A stretch of DNA of 64,000 bases from Niebla homalea. Taxonomy: Eukaryota; Ascomycota; Lecanoromycetes; Lecanorales; Ramalinaceae. The notes under the pieces were generated by a model that saw only the letters and a list, made by a program, of their open reading frames with translations, did not search any database and was not told the DNA's origin. The stretch spans positions 930,001 through 994,000 of the forward strand of contig JAHGAU010000010.1 of NCBI GenBank assembly GCA_019925105.1. The letters are read 5' to 3'. Position 1 is the stretch's first letter; each line of letters opens with the position of its first letter. Position numbers and translations under genes: made by a program. Below, piece by piece: positions 24,559 to 35,924 of this stretch.

Positions 24559-25840
24559 AATATTTCAATATTTAATTATATAGGTTTAAATTTATTTTAA
24601 TATCATTAAGCTTTAAAGTCCTTAAATAATTAAAAACGGAATATAATAATAACGCTTTATTAAGTTTTTAAATCCTTAAGGAACTTTAAATTTTCTTAAA
24701 TTAAATTTTTAAAAATATTGTTTGAAAAAAACATTGAATTAATAATTTTTAAGTTTTAAAAATATTAATCAAGGATAAATTTATAATATTTTACTTTAAC
24801 TTTATTTATTTAACTAAAGTCTTTAAGCATATAAATTTTAAAAAGAACCTGAAAATTATAATTTATAAATTAAGTATTTAACTTTTTAATTAATTTTATA
24901 AGAATCTTTTTTAAGGAAGTTATAATTTAAATAGGTTAAATAAAACCCGGGTATACCTTAAAAGGATAAACCGTTTTTAGCGTTTAAAATATTCTTATTA
25001 ATTAAAAACCCTTATAAATAAAACCCTTATTATGGAAATTAAGGAAATTACGAGAACCTATATTATTTCCTTTAAACCCCCCGGCGGAATAAAAAGTTGT
25101 AAAGGATCCGGGTTTTAATAAATTGCTTCCGTTATTATAAAATTAATTTTTTTTCCGGATATTAAATATTTTATTTATTAAAGGAATTATTTTTAAGTTA
25201 ATTATTTTAATTATTAACGTAATTAAAGTAATACTTAAAAGCGTTCCGTTTAAGTTTATTATATTATTTTTAGTTTAAATAAAAAATCTATTTATAATTA
25301 AAACGGCTAGATTTTTTATACTTTTAAAAATATTTTATTTAATAAGTTAAACGGGCCGTTAATAAAGTATTAAACTTTATAAAAGTTACTATAAAAGATA
25401 AAAACGTATATTATTTTTAAATTTTAATAATTAAGTATATTAAAATTTTCAAAGATCTTTTCAACGTTTAAGATAATAAACTTTAAATTATTAATAGGTT
25501 TATAAATTACGGAAATTAAAACTTTTTTTATTTTTCTTAATTAAATTAAACGTTATTTATTATTCATGATTTTATTAATAAATGAATTATTTTATAAGTT
25601 TATATAATACTTTAAATTTCTTTTTTAATCTTTTTACGATTTAAGTTTATTTAAAATTATAAGGGTAAGTATTTACGGTTTATTACTTATATAATTTATC
25701 CCCGGATAATTATAGAAGGCCATTTAAAAAGTTAATCCTTTATATTTATTATCCGGCCTAAAATATACGATATAATCCTTAATAAATTTTAAATAAAAAA
25801 TATTACGTATTTATTTACCCCGTAATTAATAAGATGTTCT
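24559..25840. other. AT-rich RIP-mutated DNA between transposase relic and Gypsy-H
   Basis: No recognisable domain. By position it could contain the gag region or the missing 5' LTR of Gypsy-H, but no copy of an LTR was seen. Confidence 0.4.
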
Positions 25841-25857
25841 TTATATTAAATTAATAG

Positions 25858-26079
25858 CGCGTGAGTATTGGTGAGGACATTCAGAGGCGCTACGCAAGGT
25901 TAGGGCAGTACAGATATATAAAGGAGCGGAAGAGCAATAAGCCTGGGGGCAGCCCTTATAAGGATACGGTCGTAATATTATGGATTTTCTTAAGGGAATT
26001 AGAATATAAAAGATATATAAATAGATTACCACTTTTTAAACGGCCGTTAATATCCTTTACCTTAAAAGATAGAGGGTAG
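25858..26079 (+). pseudogene. Unrecognised short coding-like patch with near-normal composition
   Basis: About 72 codons are open on the plus strand (start near 25861 as GTG; the true start is unknown), with a charged, protein-like composition: SIGEDIQRRYARLGQYRYI, then ELEYKRYINRLPLFKRPLISF. The surrounding DNA is heavily mutated but the first ~100 bp here are not. It lies upstream of the Gypsy-H polymerase and in the same orientation, so it may be part of that element's gag region or a fragment of another gene. Not recognised. Confidence 0.35.
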
Positions 26080-28325
26080 AGGCCTGGTAAACGCCGGTTT
26101 TTACCTTAACGTTATAAGTATCAGGTTTTTACGGTTATTAATAAGGTTAAAAGGCCGCGTATTAAGGAACGCCGGAATTAGCTTAGCTAGATCCGTAGTA
26201 TAAATCAATTAATCAATATTAAATTAATATAATTATAAAAAATTTAATTATTAAAATATAAAGTTTAATTTAAAATTCCTTTAAATTATAACTTTAACTT
26301 ATTAAGCTTTAAATATACTTCCGGAAAATAAAAGATTAAAGTTACTTAAAGTCTTATAAAAGGAATAAAAATTATCCCTTAAGCCTTAAGAAAAAAAGAA
26401 GAAAATATAAAGTAATCTCCCCTTTTTAGAATTTATTAAAGAAGAAAGGCTTTTCTTCATTAAAGTTATTAACGTAACGGCTTTTTATATTATTATAAAA
26501 ACCTAAAAGGAAAAAAGGATTAAAACCTTTTATATTTCTATAACGGATTTAAATAATTATTTAAATTTCTTTAATAATATCCCGATTAATATCTTAATTA
26601 TAATAATTTATAAAAATAAAATTATAATTAACCTTTTAACCGAATATTATAATTTTAAGGATATTTTTAATTATATAATAATAAATAAATTACCTTTATA
26701 TTAAGACTACAATTATAAAATCAACTTAACCTCAAAAAAGATTCTACTTTAAAGTTATATATATCCATTCTTAAGTTATAAACTTTAAAAATTAAAGGAA
26801 TATATTATTAAGAACTTTAAAAAAGGATTTATTAAGTTTAATAAAGCCTTTTATAAATCTCTTATCCTTTTTGTTTTTAAGTTTAATAACAACTTATAAT
26901 TATACGTAAATTACCGTAATATTAACGTTATTATTAAGAGGAATTAATATTTTATTCTTTTAAAAAAAATATTATTTTAAATTACCGGTTATAAATGGAT
27001 TACCCGTTTAAATATTATCGTAACCTTTAATAAGCTCCGTATATACCTAAAAAATAAAGGTTTTATAATATTTATTATTTTATTAAAGGTTTTAAGTATA
27101 AAGTTATACCTTTTAATTTAATTAATAATTCCGTTTTTTATTAATAATATATAAATAAGATTTTATTTAATTATTTAAACATTTTTATTTAAGTTTACTT
27201 AAATAATAGTATTAGTTGTAATACTATTAAAAAAAATATTTATTATATATACTTAATACTAAAACATTTATATAATATTAATTTAAAAATAAATATTTAA
27301 AAATATAATTTAAAATATAATTAATTATATTTTTAGGTTTTATTCTTATTATTAACGGGTTAGAAATAAACCCCAATAAAGTAAATAAAATTAAGGATTG
27401 GCCAATCCTTATTAACCTTAAGGCCCTTTAAGGATTTATTGAATTTTATAATTTTTATTAAAGATTTATTTTTTAATTCTTTAAAATAATAAGGCCTTTT
27501 TTGAAACTTATTAAAAAGGAAACTTTATTCTTATAGTCCCCGGAATATTAAAAACCCTATATTATATTTAAAGAAGCCCTTATTATAACCTTTATATTAA
27601 TCTATTATAATCTTAATAAAAAACGATTTTTAAAACGGACTTTTTAAATTCCGGTTTTAACGATATTTTTTTTAAATATAATAAAACTGGGAAGTTTTAC
27701 TTAATAATTTATTATTTTAAGAATATATTACCGATTAAATATAATTATAATATTTATAATAAAGAGTTCTTTATTATTCTTTAATATTTAAAGAATTAAT
27801 AACTTAAATTAAAAATAAAAAAAACTTTTCCGGATTTTTAATAATAACTAAGTTTTAAAATACTTTATTAAGAATTAAACGTTTATTAAACGTTAAGTTA
27901 AATATTTAAATATTTTTTCCGAGTTTAATTTTAAAGTTATTTATTATTTAAATAAATAAAATAATAAAGCAGATACCCTTATTTAAATACCCGGTTATTA
28001 ATTATAAAATAATAACGATAATAAGGTTAAAAATTAACTTTAAACCATTTTACCCTTTAAAAGCCTTAAGGTTTTAACTTTAAATAAAAAAGAAAAAGTA
28101 TTAATATTAACCTATTTAATATTTAAAGAATTTAAATTTTATAAGTAAGTCTATAAAGCTAATTATATTAATAAAAACCTAACGGAATTTAAAAAAGTAA
28201 TTACGGAGGATAAATTATTTAATTTTTAAGGTATATCCTTAATTTATATTAAAATTTAATCTAATATCCTTATTAATAAAGGTAAATTATAGGTATTAAT
28301 ATTACTTATTACGGATATCTTAAAG

Positions 28326-28338
28326 TAAATTTTATAAT
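28326..28338. repeat. Left 13-bp target-site duplication of SINE-like copy 2
   Basis: AAATTTTATAATA, repeated exactly at 29067-29079. Confidence 0.8.
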
Positions 28339-29066
28339 AGGGGGCGAGCGCGGCGAAGTGGCATTTTTGCGTGCAGAAGATAAACTATAGAATAATTAAA
28401 TATTTTAAGGGTGGAGGATAATTTCATTAAGAGCCCTTAAACCTTATCCGGTAAATTATATAATTAATATAAATAAAGCAATAATAAATATCTGATGATT
28501 TATTAATACTTATAATTAACCTTAAATAAGCTTAATTACTATATAAGGCCGGTAAAAAAAGGTTATAAGGATTTAACGTTAAAAGGTTAAAGTTAAGATT
28601 AAGTAAGGTTAATTTAAAAAGCTATATAATAAAGTATTTAAGGTAAAGTCCCGGCGTTAAGAAAAGTAAAGTTATATAGTTAAGGTTATTTTTCCCCGAT
28701 TAAGCTTAATATTATTATTAAATCCTTACCGCAGATTATAATATTAAAAAGTAGAAAATTTTTAACGAAAATAATAAATTAAAGATTTAAAGTAATTATA
28801 TTAATCGGGTTAACGTAAAGACTCGGTTATAATATTAAAGTAAATAATTGCGGAAGAGAGGGTTTTATTTAAATCAGGTTAATATTTAAGGTAAGTTAAG
28901 GCTAAATTGACCGATTACGGTTTTCTTTTCCCTTTTAAATTAAAGCGATAAGTTTAAAATAAATATAAATATTAAAATAACCATAACTTAACCACCAGTA
29001 TTATAAAATACCGAAATTAACTTAAAAGTAACTAGACTCGTATATAAACAAATCAATCAATCAATC
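28339..29066 (+). mobile_element. SINE-like / non-LTR retroelement, copy 2
   Basis: This 728-bp unit aligns in inverse orientation with 9425-10154 over its full length. It begins GGGGGCGAGCG, carries an A-box-like TGGC-containing start, and ends in four ATCA-type repeats. A perfect 13-bp direct repeat flanks it, unrelated to the 14-bp repeat of copy 1, which shows two separate insertion events. It sits inside the Gypsy-H pol remnant and so is younger than that element. Confidence 0.72.
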
Positions 29067-29079
29067 AAATTTTATAATA
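29067..29079. repeat. Right 13-bp target-site duplication of SINE-like copy 2
   Basis: Exact copy of 28326-28338. Confidence 0.8.
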
Positions 29080-30199
29080 AATTAATTAATAATTACCTTA
29101 ATTAAGTTCGTATAATTAAATTTATTTTTTAATATTTATTTTAATTTATTAATAAAATATAACGTTTTTTATTATATTAATTTAAAATTGATCCTTAAAA
29201 TTTAATTCCTTATTGTTTTAAAAATAACGGTTAAATTAAAAGAATAAATTAAAAAATAAAATAAAGACTTTAAATCTGTATAAATCACTTATAAAACAAT
29301 TAAATATAATAATTATTAATAATAAAATTTATAAATAATAATAACCTAAATCGATTAATTAAAATAATACTTTTTTACCTTAATAAAAACTTTTATTTAA
29401 GGATATTATTTAGGTTTAATAATATTAAAAACGTTACCGCCTATAAATAACTTTAAATTAGAGAAATTATTAATATTAATAAAATTAAATATAAATTTCT
29501 TAATACGGTTTATTTTAATCCTAATAAAACTTATAATAAAACGTTTAAATAAATCAACCGTTAATATAAAAATATAAAGTTTAAAATTAATATCAAGGTT
29601 TACGTAAATATTAAGTATTTAATAATTGATTAATTTAATAAAAAGCTTAATTATAAACGCTTAAGTTTTTATATTATCCTTAAATAATATTATTCTTCTT
29701 ATAAATTAAATATTTTAAATATTTTCTAACCTTATTTTATTTTTTATATAAGCGATTTAATTTATATCCCGATTAAAGAGAAATTATTTTTACCGGAATA
29801 AATTAATGTACCCTTTAAACCCGTTATTATAAATAAAAAGGATATTAAAGAACAAAAATTTAAAGAAATTATTAATTCTTAACGTACCGGCCGAAAATAT
29901 AAGTTATAATATAAAGTTAAATAAAATTAATTTATTTTTAAAGAATACTTAATATTATATTAACGTAAAAGAATTCCTTTATACTTAAAAATTAATTAAA
30001 ATTTTTTTAAAAAAGTACCCGGATAAGCCTGGATTATAACCCGGAGATTTAATTAATATTATTATACTTTAAATAACCTTTAAGGGTTATTTTAAATATT
30101 TAAATTAAATAACAATTTCTCCGGGCTTAAAACTTAATATTATAAGCTATATTTTACGTCCCTATTAAACTTAAAGCCCCTTTAAGATAACTTTATAAC

Positions 30200-30377
30200 T
30201 GTTATGGCAGTACCTACCCTGGAGCAAGGGCTCCGGGGTAGGGCCTACCCCTGGGGGTGATCCCCCGGGTAGACTACCTTCTCATATATAGTAATAGCGG
30301 CTTACCCCTAAGCGCTATTACCTACCCCGGATAGCTACTTTTATCCATAAGATAGCCGAGTAATTATTACTTTAATA
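30200..30377 (+). repeat. 5' LTR of TRIM copy 1
   Basis: 178 bp. The last 35 bp are RIP-altered (TAGCCGAGTAATTATTAC where the 3' LTR has TGGCCGAGTGGTTATCAC). Confidence 0.88.
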
Positions 30378-31026
30378 AAGTAATAACGCAACTTCAGGGT
30401 AATACACCCCCGGAGTTAACCTTAAGGGTTTAAAGGGATAAGTTTATAGTTTAAATCCGAAGACGCCTATTTTGGGTAATTAAGGAGGTAAGACTGAGCG
30501 TAAATACGGGGGCGGGTAGGACCCGTTACCCTATAGTACCGGGGGCCGAGGTCCGAGGTACAGAAAACTACCGAAGGGGGCCGGAATGCCCGAAAACTAC
30601 CGATGCGGGGGGCTAAAACGCCCTAAAACTACGCAGACCAATCGTAAGACCATAAATAAGGTACCTTAAGACGTAACCTTTACCTGCCCAATAAGGAACG
30701 GTGCGGGTACGGGTACCTACTGAAGGTTACCCGGGCCTGCTTAATAAGAGATGCGGGTTATTCCTAACGAGGACATTAAACCCCGGGCTATACCCTTATA
30801 AAGTTATTAAGCCCTTGGATTATACCTACGGGCCACTGAATCCGGGTCCGGCTTAGGAGGTTCGGACCCATACCGGAGGTAATCTCCTTTAAGTAAGGAG
30901 CTCTTAGCCCCTACTTACCTACCCAATCAGGTTCTAAAAGGACCTCCAGCCCGGGGGGTAACTCCCCCCCGGAGGCGTGGTTTATAGTCTGTAGGCTCGG
31001 GGACGAGCCCATAGGAGAAAGGATAC

Positions 31027-31204
31027 TATTATGGCAGTACCTACCCTGGAGCAAGGGCTCCGGGGTAAAGCCTACCCCTGGGGGTGATCCCCCGGGTAGA
31101 CTACCTTCTTATATATGGTAATAGCGGCTTACCCCTAAGCGCTATTACCTACCCCGGATAGCTACTTTTATCCATGAGATGGCCGAGTGGTTATCACCCT
31201 GACA
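31027..31204 (+). repeat. 3' LTR of TRIM copy 1
   Basis: 178 bp, nearly unmutated except TG to TA at its first two bases. It contains the A-box-like TGGCCGAGTGG at 31180-31190 and a strong hairpin (gtaatagcgg with its complement cgctattac). Confidence 0.9.
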
Positions 31205-31979
31205 ATAACTCTTTAAAGTTATTAAAGTGAGTATTATTAATATTGTTTATTTATATAGATTATACGCTTTTTTATTAATATAAATTTAATAGATGAAATA
31301 AAAAAGCTAAAAAATATTTTAAAAAAGGGGTAAATCGTAAAAAACGATATTTACCCCGGAACCCCCCGGATAAAATCGTATTTTAAAACCTATTATAAAG
31401 GCTACCGTTATAATCTTACCCCTATATACTTATATTAATTACCCAGTTACCGTTACGATATTACCTTCATAATTCTTATATTATTTATCCGGTTAATTAA
31501 TAATAGGTAAAAAAGGTAATTTTAAGTTTAAAATTTTTTCCTTCTTAACGTATCTATAAGCTTAAAAATAAACCTTTCTTTAGGGGGGGGGTAATATTAA
31601 GGTTTAAAATTATTAATAGCTTAAAAATAAGCTTTACCGGGCCTACCCCTGGCCAAGCCCGGGGTTAATCCGGTACCCAGGAGTATCACCAACTGGGTAG
31701 ATTAGGGCCTTCGGCCCTTTTACTCCTATACCTCTGTACTTTAATGTCTTTAGTTATACGCAATATACCCTTTGCCTTTTAACCACCCCAGAGGGGCTTG
31801 CACTCTAACATAAAGGAATTTTACCTTTTAATATTACCTTATTATTTACCTTATGAAATAAATTTATACTTTAATGTAATAAGTCGGCGGAACGCCGGTA
31901 AATAGCGGTTATTAATTATTAATTATTACTTATCTTAAAAAATATTCAGGTTATTATCCTGTAAAAAAAGATTTAATAA
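31205..31979. other. Mixed AT-rich DNA with a GC-rich island and a hairpin
   Basis: A hairpin with arms GGGGTAAATCGT (31327-31338) and ACGATATTTACCCC (31344-31357) is visible. A GC-rich segment at about 31635-31810 (cccctggccaagcccggggtt and onward) ends in CTCTAACA and may be a fragment or solo copy of another LTR, but I found no duplicate or target repeat for it. No gene is recognisable. Confidence 0.4.
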
Positions 31980-32470
31980 TTACTTAAAGAGCCTTATAAG
32001 AAAATTGGGCTAATAAAGTTACTTATTAAGGATTTATAGGTTAACGATACGTTTATATATAAAATTAAAAACGATAACGTAATATTAATATATTTTCGTT
32101 AAAATCATAACAATACTTAGAAACTTAATCTTAATAATTTATTACTTATAAGGGCTATATATACGTCCCTTATAATAAAGCGGTTAAAGAAAAGTTAATT
32201 AATAAGTATAATAATTATTTATTAACGGGTTACTTTAAAGCCAAAAAGATATATAAGCTTTTAACCCATAAATATTATTAAAACGGTTTAAAAGCTTAGG
32301 TAAATAACTATATTAAAACGTATAATACTTATTAAAGGATTAAAGTACCGCGTTATTGCCTTTATAATAAACTTATTTTACTCTTTTAACCGGCCGTACC
32401 CTAAAAAGAATTTAATATAGATTTTATTATTAATTTAGTTATAAGTAAGGTTAAAGGTAATATTTAACAT

Positions 32471-32645
32471 TGTCAGGGACTCAGTAGGGGTAAGGGTGAA
32501 TATGACTGAATTTCAACTATGAAGAGAAATCTATGGTACAGTATATATGCATACAAGTTCACGGAGGGCATGCGCTAGGCTTGATTGGGCCTAGCGCACT
32601 GACTGGGCTCTTGGCTATCAGCATCGCAGCCCTCACACCGTGACA
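32471..32645. mobile_element. LTR-like insertion in the Gypsy-I integrase
   Basis: The 175-bp segment of ordinary composition begins TGTCAGGGACTC and ends CACACCGTGACA, so it has the 5'-TG...CA-3' ends of an LTR and a short inverted terminus TGTCA/TGACA. It interrupts the integrase core. The flanking 5-mers (AACAT and ATTAT) do not match, so a clean target duplication is not shown. An internal hairpin (gcgctaggc with gcctagcgc) is present. It is best read as a solo LTR of an otherwise absent family. A small DNA element is the alternative. Confidence 0.55.
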
Positions 32646-32860
32646 ATTATTCAATTTTAATACTTATAAATATAAAGATATATAGATACCTCCCCGTTAT
32701 AAAATAAATCGATATTATTATATTAACGGACCTCTTTTTTAAAGAAATTATATTATAGTATAATACGCCGGCTAAAATTATAATTAATTAAAGATTTTTA
32801 TTTATTAATGAATTCTAAGGATCAATATATTATTACGTAAAGATAAAACGTAAATTAAAT

Positions 32861-33398
32861 CATCAGTAAATCTGCGACCTGCTCAGATCGAGTAGCCAAA
32901 AAAAAAGAATTTATTCACTCAGATTGCTTATAAGTCACTTACGAGAATCCCAGAAAATTTACGAGCGTTCTGAACGGTCCCAAACGGGTAAAAAAAGTTT
33001 AAAATAGAAACGTTTAAAACGGTAAAATAACGGTTTTTATTTTTTATGAATTTTTTTTATTAAGCTTTCTTAATAACGGGTATAACCGTAACCCCCCTTA
33101 TAAACCGTAATATTTAACGTTTTTAAAAATTAATTATAGATTTAAGTTTTTTAATTAAAAATTACCTTAATAATTAATAATTTATCCTTAAAAAATAAGT
33201 AATTAAAAAGGGTAATTTAATTAAAAAAATATTAAATTCAAAAAGAAAATAAAACTTATAAGAATCTAAGAAATTTATAAATAAGCCGGATATTTACGAA
33301 CGCTTAAAGGTTAAGCGAAAAGGGATATAAGCTTAACCTACTTAATTTACTCGCTTATATTCGGAGTGCTTATATGCTGGTTCACAAATTTGCAGATG
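32861..33398 (-). mobile_element. MITE-like DNA element, copy M1
   Basis: This 538-bp unit is the inverted partner of 34287-34828. It has imperfect terminal inverted repeats: CATCAGTAAATCTGCGACC at the left and, reading in from the right, CATCTGCAAATTTGTGAACC. No coding capacity was seen. It interrupts the Gypsy-I integrase between the codons for RKLN and TAFYP. Comparing with the uninterrupted reading frame leaves a 2-bp duplication, AT. The orientation sign is arbitrary and was set by matching to M2 as plus. Confidence 0.8.
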
Positions 33399-34124
33399 AT
33401 ACCGCTTTCTATCCGTAAATAAATACTTAAATAAAGCGTTAAAATTAAGGTTTTAAATAATATTTAAAGACCTTTATGAAATTTTAAATAAATAAATTAA
33501 GTAAAGTTATTCCACTTAATCAAATTTACTTATATAAACTCGGCATATTTAATTTTAGGTTATAGTTTTTTTTATAGTGATATATAACTACAATTTAAAT
33601 ATTTATTTGAAACTTTAAGATAAATATATAAAGAAAAACATATTTATTATAAAAAATAAAGTTAAAATATGATATAAAATACAAGTAATATTAATAAACC
33701 AATAACATTATATTATTAAATTGACTTAAAAAAAGTATAATAAAGAATATAGGTTAAAATTATATAACTTTAACGAATTAATAAGATTAAATATTAAAAA
33801 CCTTAAGTCAAGATAATTAAGTAAGAAACTTACGCCTTAATTTATAAAACCTTTTAAAATTAATAATAAAATTAGAATATAAACGTATTATTTATTTTTC
33901 TTTATTATTTATGAAATTTACTTTATTATTTGTATCTTTCTTTTAAAGTTTTATTATATTCGTATTGATAATTAAACGGCGGAGGCTATAATATAAGTAC
34001 CTGAATTAATGAATAATAAAGAAAAATAAATTATTAAAGAAATTATTAATAGGGTTAAAAGTAAAAAAGGCGTTTAATATTAAATTAAATTAATTAATTA
34101 AAGCCTTAAATATAATTAACAAAT

Positions 34125-34852
34125 TGTTACGTGCAAGCAACAGGCACTGCGAATATCTCATCATGGTTTACGGTACTAGCGATTATGGTGGCTTAAGTGG
34201 CCTAGCGTCTTAATATACGCATATATATTTAGCAATACCGTTTATAGTTATAATATAGGCAGTTACCACTCCACCCTTAATACCTATATCTACAAATTTG
34301 TGAACCAGTATATAAGCACTCCGAGTATAAGCGAGTAGATTAAGTAGGTTAAGTTTATATCCCTTTTTATTTAACCTTTAAGCGTTTATAAATATCCGGT
34401 TTATTTATAAATTTCTTGGATTCTTATAAGTTTTATTTTCTTTTTTAACTTAACGTTTTTTTAATTAAATTACCCTTTTTAATTATTTACTTTTTAAGGA
34501 TAAATTATTAATTATTAAGGTAACTTTTAATTAAAAAACCTGAATCTATAATTAATTTTTAAAAACGTTAAATATTACGGTTTATAGGGGGGGTTACGGT
34601 TATATCAGTTATTAAGAAAGCTTAATAAAAAAAATTTATAAAAAATAAAAACCGTTATTTTATTGTTTTAAACGTTTTTATTTTAAACTTTTTTTTACCC
34701 GTTTAAGACCGCTCGGAGCGCTTGTGAGTTTTCTGGGATTCTCGTAAGTGACTTATAAGCAATCTGAGTGAATAAATTCCTTTTTTTTTTTGGCTACTCG
34801 CTTTAAGCAGGTCGCAGATTTGCTGATGTATACTTCGTTTTTTTCCCTGATA
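34125..34852 (+). repeat. Left LTR of element E, split by MITE M2
   Basis: The parts outside the MITE (34125-34286 and 34829-34852) align with 35741-35924, which provides the empty-site sequence for the MITE. Confidence 0.82.
34287..34828 (+). mobile_element. MITE-like DNA element, copy M2
   Basis: 542 bp, the inverse of M1 along its length. It is inserted in the left LTR of element E. The right LTR has the empty site (acctgcacttcg). Allowing for RIP, the filled site is accTG, CATCTGC...CTGATG, TGcacttcg, which gives a 2-bp duplication TG. The terminal repeats match those of M1. Confidence 0.8.
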
Positions 34853-35740
34853 AATAATAGTAATAATTAAGTTTCGATTTTACTTATATCGTTATATATA
34901 AGAAAGACTATAAATATACCCTTATTAACTGGCTTAAACTATAATACGTAAAGCATTTAACTTAATAAACTACTGACTTCTAAGTACCCTTTAATTAACG
35001 AATTGTATATTATGTATAATATTCATACCTAAAGTAATAAACCAGTAGATAATACGTTCTCCTATAGTAACTTTTTATTTTCGAAGACTTATAAATACGG
35101 TAGTTAATTATTAACTTAACCTGCGGATTAATACTTATAACGAGCAATAAAGACTTCTCATTTATAAAGGTCAATAAGGACGTAAGCTATAAGTAAATAA
35201 TAAGTAAAAAAAATAATTCCAAATATACGTTATAAGGTCGGTATAAAGACCTTACCATTATATACTAAGGGTCGGCATAAAGACTTCTTATAATACCTAT
35301 ACGCTTTACGGTTAATATAAAGATTATATAGGGAATATATATTACCGTAACGGTAAGAATAAGTTATTATTTAATCTATAATATATAATACTTACGGTTT
35401 AATTAGTTAATTACTAAAAGTAAGAATAAAAGATATAAGTAAGGATAATAAGGACGTATACTTACCCGGTAAAACTACGGAGATTTTATTTTTAAATGAT
35501 TTAACTTAAATTTAATCGCTTAAAATCTATAATTATTTTCCGGGTTCCGGTTCCGTTTAAATTTTATTAATATTATTATTTACCCTACCTTACTACTTAT
35601 TAATTATATATCTTATTAATATAATTAATATACTTAGGGCTTATTTTTAATTATTTTTATTACTGAGGTTATTAAAATTCATAATATTTTATAATAGATA
35701 ATCCGACGTAAACGTCGGCTTTTTATTTTTTATAGGCACT
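34853..35740. other. Internal region of element E
   Basis: 888 bp, AT-rich, no domain recognised on either strand. A small palindrome ccgacgtaaacgtcgg lies at 35703-35718. Confidence 0.5.
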
Positions 35741-35924
35741 TATTACGTATAAGCAGTAAGTACTATAAATATTTTATTATGGTTTACGGTACTAGCGATT
35801 ATAATAACTTAAGTAACCTAGCGTCTTAGCATACGCATATATATTTAGCAATACCGTTCATAGTTGCAATGCAGGCAGTTACCACTCCACCCTTAATACC
35901 TGCACTTCGTCTTTTTCCCTGACA
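35741..35924 (+). repeat. Right LTR of element E
   Basis: 184 bp. The left half is RIP-altered and the right half (about 35840-35924) is nearly clean, ending CTTTTTCCCTGACA. Confidence 0.85.

Larger units (their letters stand above)
26200..30060 (+). pseudogene. Gypsy-H pol remnant (RT, RNase H, integrase C-terminus, chromodomain)
   Basis: Plus strand. EYYNFKDIFNYIIINKLP at about 26645 begins the polymerase region, with LYVNYRNINVIIKRN near 26900-26945. The RT connection follows at about 27350-27640 (LEINPNKVNKIKDWP, GFIEFYNFY). An RNase H end marker NNKADTL lies near 27960. The gene is then cut by SINE-like copy 2. It resumes with an integrase C-terminal stretch (FNKKLNYKRLSFYII, about 29635-29680). 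A chromodomain-type end follows at about 29820-30050 (INVPFKPVIINKKDIKEQKF, YKLQYKVK). The space between RNase H and the integrase C-terminus is too short for a full catalytic core, so that part is deleted or unrecognisable. No LTRs were found for this element. Confidence 0.75.
30200..31204 (+). mobile_element. TRIM-like miniature LTR element, copy 1
   Basis: The 1005-bp element has two 178-bp LTRs (30200-30377 and 31027-31204), an internal region of about 650 bp without any open frame, and a perfect 5-bp duplication ATAAC on both sides. LTRs begin TGTTATGGCAG and end CACCCTGACA. A purine-rich tract (ggagaaagga) lies just before the 3' LTR. It matches the inverted copy at 43361-44412 and the solo LTR at 36234-36411. 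It must be moved by another element's proteins. The left third is strongly RIP-mutated while the 3' LTR is almost clean. Confidence 0.9.
34125..35924 (+). mobile_element. Non-autonomous LTR element (E) carrying a nested MITE
   Basis: LTRs of about 182-184 bp lie at 34125-34852 (interrupted by MITE M2) and 35741-35924. They begin TGTTACG or its RIP form TATTACG and end CCCTGACA or CCCTGATA. The target duplication is CAAAT (34120-34124) and TAAAT (35925-35929), which differ by one C-to-T change. The 888-bp internal part has no recognisable gag or pol and no open frame. It sits inside the Gypsy-I chromodomain. Orientation is uncertain because neither end of the internal part shows a clear purine tract. 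Confidence 0.8.

Noticed and set aside
31635..31810. Solo LTR candidate ending CTCTAACA
   Set aside because: No target duplication and no second copy was found, and the left boundary is unclear.
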